Assembly (NCBI RefSeq): GCF_000300335.1
Contig: NZ_AMRM01000010.1
Span: 87,310 to 151,309, forward strand
DNA: 64,000 bases
DNA from: Nitratireductor pacificus pht-3B
GTDB taxonomy: Bacteria; Pseudomonadota; Alphaproteobacteria; Rhizobiales; Rhizobiaceae
Direction of reading: 5' to 3'
Shown here: in pieces, positions 60,199 to 64,000 of the stretch
Position numbering within the stretch: the stretch's first letter is position 1
Layout of the letters: every line of letters starts with the position of its first letter
Position numbers and translations under genes: made by a program
The notes under the pieces: generated by a model
Databases searched by the model: none
Seen by the model: only the letters and a program-made list of their open reading frames with translations
What the model was told of the DNA's origin: nothing

Positions 60199-63100
60199 TC
60201 AATCACCGCTTTCGAAGACGACCAGCAGGTCCTTGGCGTCGATCTGATCGCCGGCCTTGACCAGGACCTCGGCAATCGTCCCGTCGCGTTCGGCATGCAG
60301 CGCCGTCTCCATCTTCATCGCCTCGATCGACAGAACGACATCGCCGGACCGCACGGTCTGGCCCGGCTTGACGGCAAGCGTCGAGACGACACCCGGCATC
60401 GGCGCGCCCATATGGGCGTCGTTGCCAGGTTCCGCCTTACGCCGCGCCGCCGCTGCCGAGGCGCCATGCACCCGGTCCGGCACCTTGACGCGCCGCGGTT
60501 GGCCGTTCAGCTCGAAGAACACGGTGACCATGCCCTTCTCGTCCACCTCGCCCACGGCCAGACAGCGGATCACCAGCGTCTTGCCGCGTTCGATGTCGAC
60601 GAGAATCTCGTCCTCCGGCTCCATGCCGTAGAAATAGACAGGCGTCGGCAGGACGCTGACCGGGCCGTAATTTTCCGCCGCGGCCGCGAAATCGGCGAAG
60701 ACCTTCGGATACATCAGCGACGAGGCGAACTCGAACTCGCTGATCTTGCGCCCGAGCTTTTCCTCCACGGCCTTGCGGTCCGCCGCAAGGTCCGCCGGCT
60801 TGAGCAGCGAGCCCGGCCTGACCGTGATCGGCTCAGCGCCCTTCAGGACCTTCTTCTGCAGCGCCGCCGGCCAGCCGGAAGGCGGCTGCCCCAGATCGCC
60901 GCGCAGCATCGACACCACCGAGTCCGGGAAGGCGATGTCCTTCTCCGGGTTCTCGACATCCGCCACCGTCAGGTCCTGGCTGACCATCATCAGCGCCATG
61001 TCGCCGACGACCTTGGACGACGGCGTCACCTTGACGATGTCGCCGAACATCATGTTGACGTCGTGATAGGCGCGCGCCACCTCGTGCCAGCGCGTCTCCA
61101 GCCCGAGGGACCGGGCCTGCTCCTTCAGGTTAGTGAACTGGCCGCCCGGCATCTCGTGCAGATAGACCTCCGATGCCGGTCCCTTGAGATCGCTTTCGAA
61201 CGCCGCATACTGGTTGCGCACCGCTTCCCAGTAGAACGACACGCGGCGCACCCATTCGCGGTCGAGACCCGTATCGCGCGGGTCGCCCTTCAGCGCTTCG
61301 ACGATGGAGCCGAGGCAGGGCTGCGAGGTGTTGCCCGACAGTGCGTCCATCGCCGCGTCGACCGCATCGACGCCGCTCTCCACGGCGGCGAGCACCGTCG
61401 CGGCGGAAATGCCGGACGTGTCGTGCGTGTGGAAATGCAGCGGCAGGTCCGTCGCCTCGCGCAGCGCCTTGAACAGCACCCGCGCCGCCGCCGGCTTCAG
61501 GAGGCCGGCCATGTCCTTGATGGCGATGATGTGTGCACCGGCCGCTTCCAGTTCCTTGGCCAGGGCCACATAATATTTAAGATCGTACTTGGCGCGCTCG
61601 GGATCGAGGATGTCGCCCGTATAGCAGATCGTCGCCTCGCACAGCTTGCCTTCCGCACCCACGGCGTCCATCGCGACGCGCATGTTCTCGACCCAGTTCA
61701 GGCAGTCGAAGACGCGGAACAGGTCGATGCCGCCGGCGGCCGCCTGCTTGACGAAATGCTGCACCACATTGTCGGGATAATTGGTGTAGCCGACGCCATT
61801 CGCGCCGCGCAGAAGCATCTGCAGAAGGAGGTTCGGCGCCCCTTCGCGGATAACGGAAAGGCGCTCCCACGGATCTTCCGTGAGAAAGCGCATGGAGACG
61901 TCGAATGTCGCACCGCCCCAGCATTCGAGCGACAACAATTCCGGCAGGGCACGCGCATAGACGCCGGCAATGCGTGCCATGTCGAAGGTTCGCATGCGGG
62001 TCGCCAGCAGCGACTGATGACCGTCGCGCATGGTCGTGTCGGTGATGAGCGTGCGCTTTTCGGCGCGCATCCATTTGGCGAAGCCCTCCGGACCGAGCGC
62101 GTCGAGCCTCTGCTTCGTGCCATCGGGGATAGGCGCTTCAAGATAAGGCACACGCGGGGCTGCCGCTTCTGCATTCGGCTTGGCGCGGCCGCGCGCTTCC
62201 GGATGACCGTTGACCGTCACGTCCGCCAGGTAGTTCAGAAGCTTGGTGGCGCGGTCCTGCCGCTTCACCTGCGTGAACAGTTCCGGTGTCTGGTCGATGA
62301 ACCGCGTGGTGTAGGAGGCATCGCGGAACTTCGGATGACCGATGATCGCCTCGAGGAAGGTCAGGTTCGTCGCCACCCCGCGGATGCGGAACTCGCGCAG
62401 CGCGCGGTCCATACGGGAGATTGCCTCCTGCGGCGTCGGCGCCCAGGCCGTCACCTTCTCGAGCAGCGGGTCGTAGAAGCGGGTGATCACCGCGCCCGAA
62501 TAGGCCGTGCCGCCATCGAGCCGGATGCCGAAGCCGGTCGCGCCGCGATAGGCGGTGATGCGGCCATAGTCGGGAATGAAGTTCTGCTCCGGGTCCTCGG
62601 TGGTGATACGGCACTGGAGCGCATGGCCGTTCAGGCGCACATCGGCCTGCGCCGGCACGCCGGAGCGCGGATCGCCGATCTTCTCGCCCTCGAGGATGTG
62701 GATCTGCGCCTTGACGATATCGACGCCCGTCACCTCCTCGGTCACCGTATGCTCCACCTGGATGCGCGGATTGACCTCGATGAAGTAGAAGGCGCCCGTG
62801 TCGGCATCCATCAGGAACTCGACCGTGCCGGCGCCCACATAGTCGGTGGCTTCGGCGATCTTCAGCGCGTAGCCGCACAGCTCGGCGCGCCGGGCATCGT
62901 CGAGATAGGGCGCGGGCGCCCGCTCGACGACCTTCTGGTTGCGCCGCTGGATCGAGCAGTCGCGCTCGAAAAGGTGCACCGCATTGCCGTGCGTGTCGCC
63001 CAGCACCTGCACTTCGACGTGGCGCGCGCGCTCGACCAGCTTTTCGAGATAGACCTCGTCCTTGCCGAAGGCGGCCTTCGCCTCGCGCTTTGCCTCCATC

Positions 63101-63666
63101 ACCTCCGAGGCCAGGTCCTTGGCGTTGCGGATCGCGCGCATGCCGCGCCCGCCGCCGCCCCAGGATGCCTTCAGCATCACCGGGTAGCCGATCTCCTCGG
63201 CCATCCCGGCAACCTTGACCATGTCGTCGGGCAACGGTTCCGTCGCGGGCACGACCGGCACGCCGACATCGATGGCCAGGTTGCGCGCAGCCACCTTGTT
63301 GCCCAGCCGGCGCATCGTTTCGGGCTTCGGGCCGATGAAGGTAATGCCGGCTTCGGCGCAGGCCTCGGCGAATTCCGGGCTTTCCGACAGGAGCCCGTAG
63401 CCCGGATGAATGGCGTCGGCGCCGGAAAGTCGGGCGACGCGGATCACTTCCTCGATCGACAGGTAGCTCTCGATCGGCCCGAGATCGCGGTCGAGATGCG
63501 GCCCCCGGCCAACCTGGTAGGATTCGTCGGCCTTGAACCGGTGCAGCGAATACTTGTCCTCTTCGGCCCAGATGGCCACCGTTCGGATGTCGAGCTCGTT
63601 GGCGGCTCGGAAGACGCGGATGGCAATTTCAGAACGGTTTGCGACGAGGATCTTTCTAATCTGCAC
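60199..63666 (-). CDS. pyc: Pyruvate carboxylase
   Basis: A 1155-residue biotin enzyme that carboxylates pyruvate to oxaloacetate, feeding the TCA cycle. The biotin-carboxylase domain (about 1-460) has KILVANRSEIAIRVFRAANEL, GGGGRGMRAIRNAKDL and EVNPRIQVEHTVTEEVTG. The carboxyltransferase domain (about 530-830) has TDTTMRDGHQSLLATR and LHFHTHDTSG. An allosteric/tetramer domain comes next, and the biotinyl domain ends with the biotin attachment lysine, about Lys1118, in EAMKMET. I start at the GTG at 63666 (VQIRKILVANRS) with GGAG upstream. Length matches Rhizobium pyruvate carboxylase. Confidence 0.97.
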   Translation of the reverse strand: MQIRKILVANRSEIAIRVFRAANELDIRTVAIWAEEDKYSLHRFKADESYQVGRGPHLDRDLGPIESYLSIEEVIRVARLSGADAIHPGYGLLSESPEFAEACAEAGITFIGPKPETMRRLGNKVAARNLAIDVGVPVVPATEPLPDDMVKVAGMAEEIGYPVMLKASWGGGGRGMRAIRNAKDLASEVMEAKREAKAAFGKDEVYLEKLVERARHVEVQVLGDTHGNAVHLFERDCSIQRRNQKVVERAPAPYLDDARRAELCGYALKIAEATDYVGAGTVEFLMDADTGAFYFIEVNPRIQVEHTVTEEVTGVDIVKAQIHILEGEKIGDPRSGVPAQADVRLNGHALQCRITTEDPEQNFIPDYGRITAYRGATGFGIRLDGGTAYSGAVITRFYDPLLEKVTAWAPTPQEAISRMDRALREFRIRGVATNLTFLEAIIGHPKFRDASYTTRFIDQTPELFTQVKRQDRATKLLNYLADVTVNGHPEARGRAKPNAEAAAPRVPYLEAPIPDGTKQRLDALGPEGFAKWMRAEKRTLITDTTMRDGHQSLLATRMRTFDMARIAGVYARALPELLSLECWGGATFDVSMRFLTEDPWERLSVIREGAPNLLLQMLLRGANGVGYTNYPDNVVQHFVKQAAAGGIDLFRVFDCLNWVENMRVAMDAVGAEGKLCEATICYTGDILDPERAKYDLKYYVALAKELEAAGAHIIAIKDMAGLLKPAAARVLFKALREATDLPLHFHTHDTSGISAATVLAAVESGVDAVDAAMDALSGNTSQPCLGSIVEALKGDPRDTGLDREWVRRVSFYWEAVRNQYAAFESDLKGPASEVYLHEMPGGQFTNLKEQARSLGLETRWHEVARAYHDVNMMFGDIVKVTPSSKVVGDMALMMVSQDLTVADVENPEKDIAFPDSVVSMLRGDLGQPPSGWPAALQKKVLKGAEPITVRPGSLLKPADLAADRKAVEEKLGRKISEFEFASSLMYPKVFADFAAAAENYGPVSVLPTPVYFYGMEPEDEILVDIERGKTLVIRCLAVGEVDEKGMVTVFFELNGQPRRVKVPDRVHGASAAAARRKAEPGNDAHMGAPMPGVVSTLAVKPGQTVRSGDVVLSIEAMKMETALHAERDGTIAEVLVKAGDQIDAKDLLVVFESGD

Positions 63667-64000
63667 TGGCAATGCTCCGGGAAGAGTATGAAAGCTGCGA
63701 CGAACCGTGAGGGCACGCGCATCTCTGCCCCGCGCCAAACGGCCGGCCATGATTAGCGCGCTCCATGCTGCGGTGCAAACTTTCTTGACGCTAGGGGAGC
63801 CGAATGGGCTCTTTCGTGGCCACGATTGTCCGGTCCCGCAGAACGTTCCACCGCCCCCCGCGCGGGATGAGGGACAGCCTCTTTCTCACAAATGCTGAAG
63901 ATCAAACATGAAAGGGGCGGGCGGCGACATTGATGGTTGATGCGCGGCATTGGGTGTTCGGTCCTTCCTGCCGCGTTGGCGCCCGCCCCTCATCCGGCCC
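63667..64000. other. Right-edge intergenic region
   Basis: No gene is supported in these 334 bases. GGGGCGGGCG (63914-63923) and CGCCCGCCCC (63980-63989) are inverted, and the window ends in CCCTCATCCGGCCC, the opening of the repeat type whose tail is seen inside ftsY copy 1. The pyc promoter should lie near 63670-63850. Confidence 0.45.

Noticed and set aside
60295..63756. Plus-strand frame of more than 1,100 codons opposite pyruvate carboxylase
   Set aside because: It is an antisense shadow of pyc; the His/Arg/Asp-rich translation has no domain character.

Overview
The window looks like a chromosomal segment of a GC-rich alphaproteobacterium of the Hyphomicrobiales (Rhizobiales). The closest fit is a Phyllobacteriaceae/Rhizobiaceae-type genome. 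The grounds are the gene order mdh-sucCD-sucAB-lpd, dapF-mtaB-ftsY-yciB, phaAB divergent from phaR and rpoH-carD-fdxA-suv3, an Omp19-type lipoprotein, a pyruvate carboxylase of the Rhizobium length, and many palindromic intergenic repeats of rhizobial type. The genus is inference. Almost everything is core genome; I see no phage, transposase, CRISPR, rRNA or tRNA.

Layout. 1-5.4 kb (+): the end of tsaD, then gpsA, a YciI protein, an EVE protein, an ETF-beta-methyltransferase-like enzyme, DUF1761, an HTH regulator and a SulP transporter. 5.4-10.2 kb (-): dapF-mtaB-ftsY-yciB, where ftsY carries 52 perfect copies of a hexanucleotide, two palindromic repeat elements inside the coding region, and an apparent frameshift. 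10.3-12.7 kb: a small membrane protein, an Omp19-like lipoprotein and zapE. 13.0-23.5 kb (+): TCA-cycle operon mdh-sucC-sucD-sucA-sucB-(secreted unknown)-(SDR)-lpd, ending at a strong terminator; its SucB has two lipoyl domains. 23.8-29.8 kb: an M48 lipoprotein protease, then thiBPQ behind a TPP riboswitch, with thiamine pyrophosphokinase divergent. 29.8-34.8 kb (+): ABC-F ATPase, DUF2066, xerC, TraB/GumN protein and a small membrane protein.

34.9-43.7 kb (-): phaA, phaB, a Suv3-like RNA helicase, an S4 protein, fdxA, carD and rpoH. A roughly 750-base gap upstream of the helicase holds a 61-bp direct repeat with GANTC sites spaced 11 bp apart. 44-50 kb: phaR, rpmF, mtgA, ispA and a hybrid histidine kinase with a consensus CtrA box just upstream. 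50-60 kb: a cupin gene divergent from a MarR gene with two palindromes between them, then ispG, bdhA, a TetR gene divergent from an RND efflux pair with a perfect operator-like palindrome, DUF3309 and an MFS transporter. 60.2-63.7 kb (-): pyruvate carboxylase.

The genes form a central-carbon block (TCA cycle, pyruvate carboxylase, polyhydroxybutyrate synthesis and hydroxybutyrate oxidation), a thiamine-salvage block that supplies TPP to SucA, isoprenoid genes (ispA, ispG), and envelope, division and stress genes. The least ordinary parts are the ftsY repeat/frameshift, the double-lipoyl SucB with an internal start signal, the GANTC-rich repeat region at 41.1-41.5 kb, the CtrA site before the hybrid kinase, and a four-copy repeat family at 41.6, 45.9, 46.0 and 47.2 kb.
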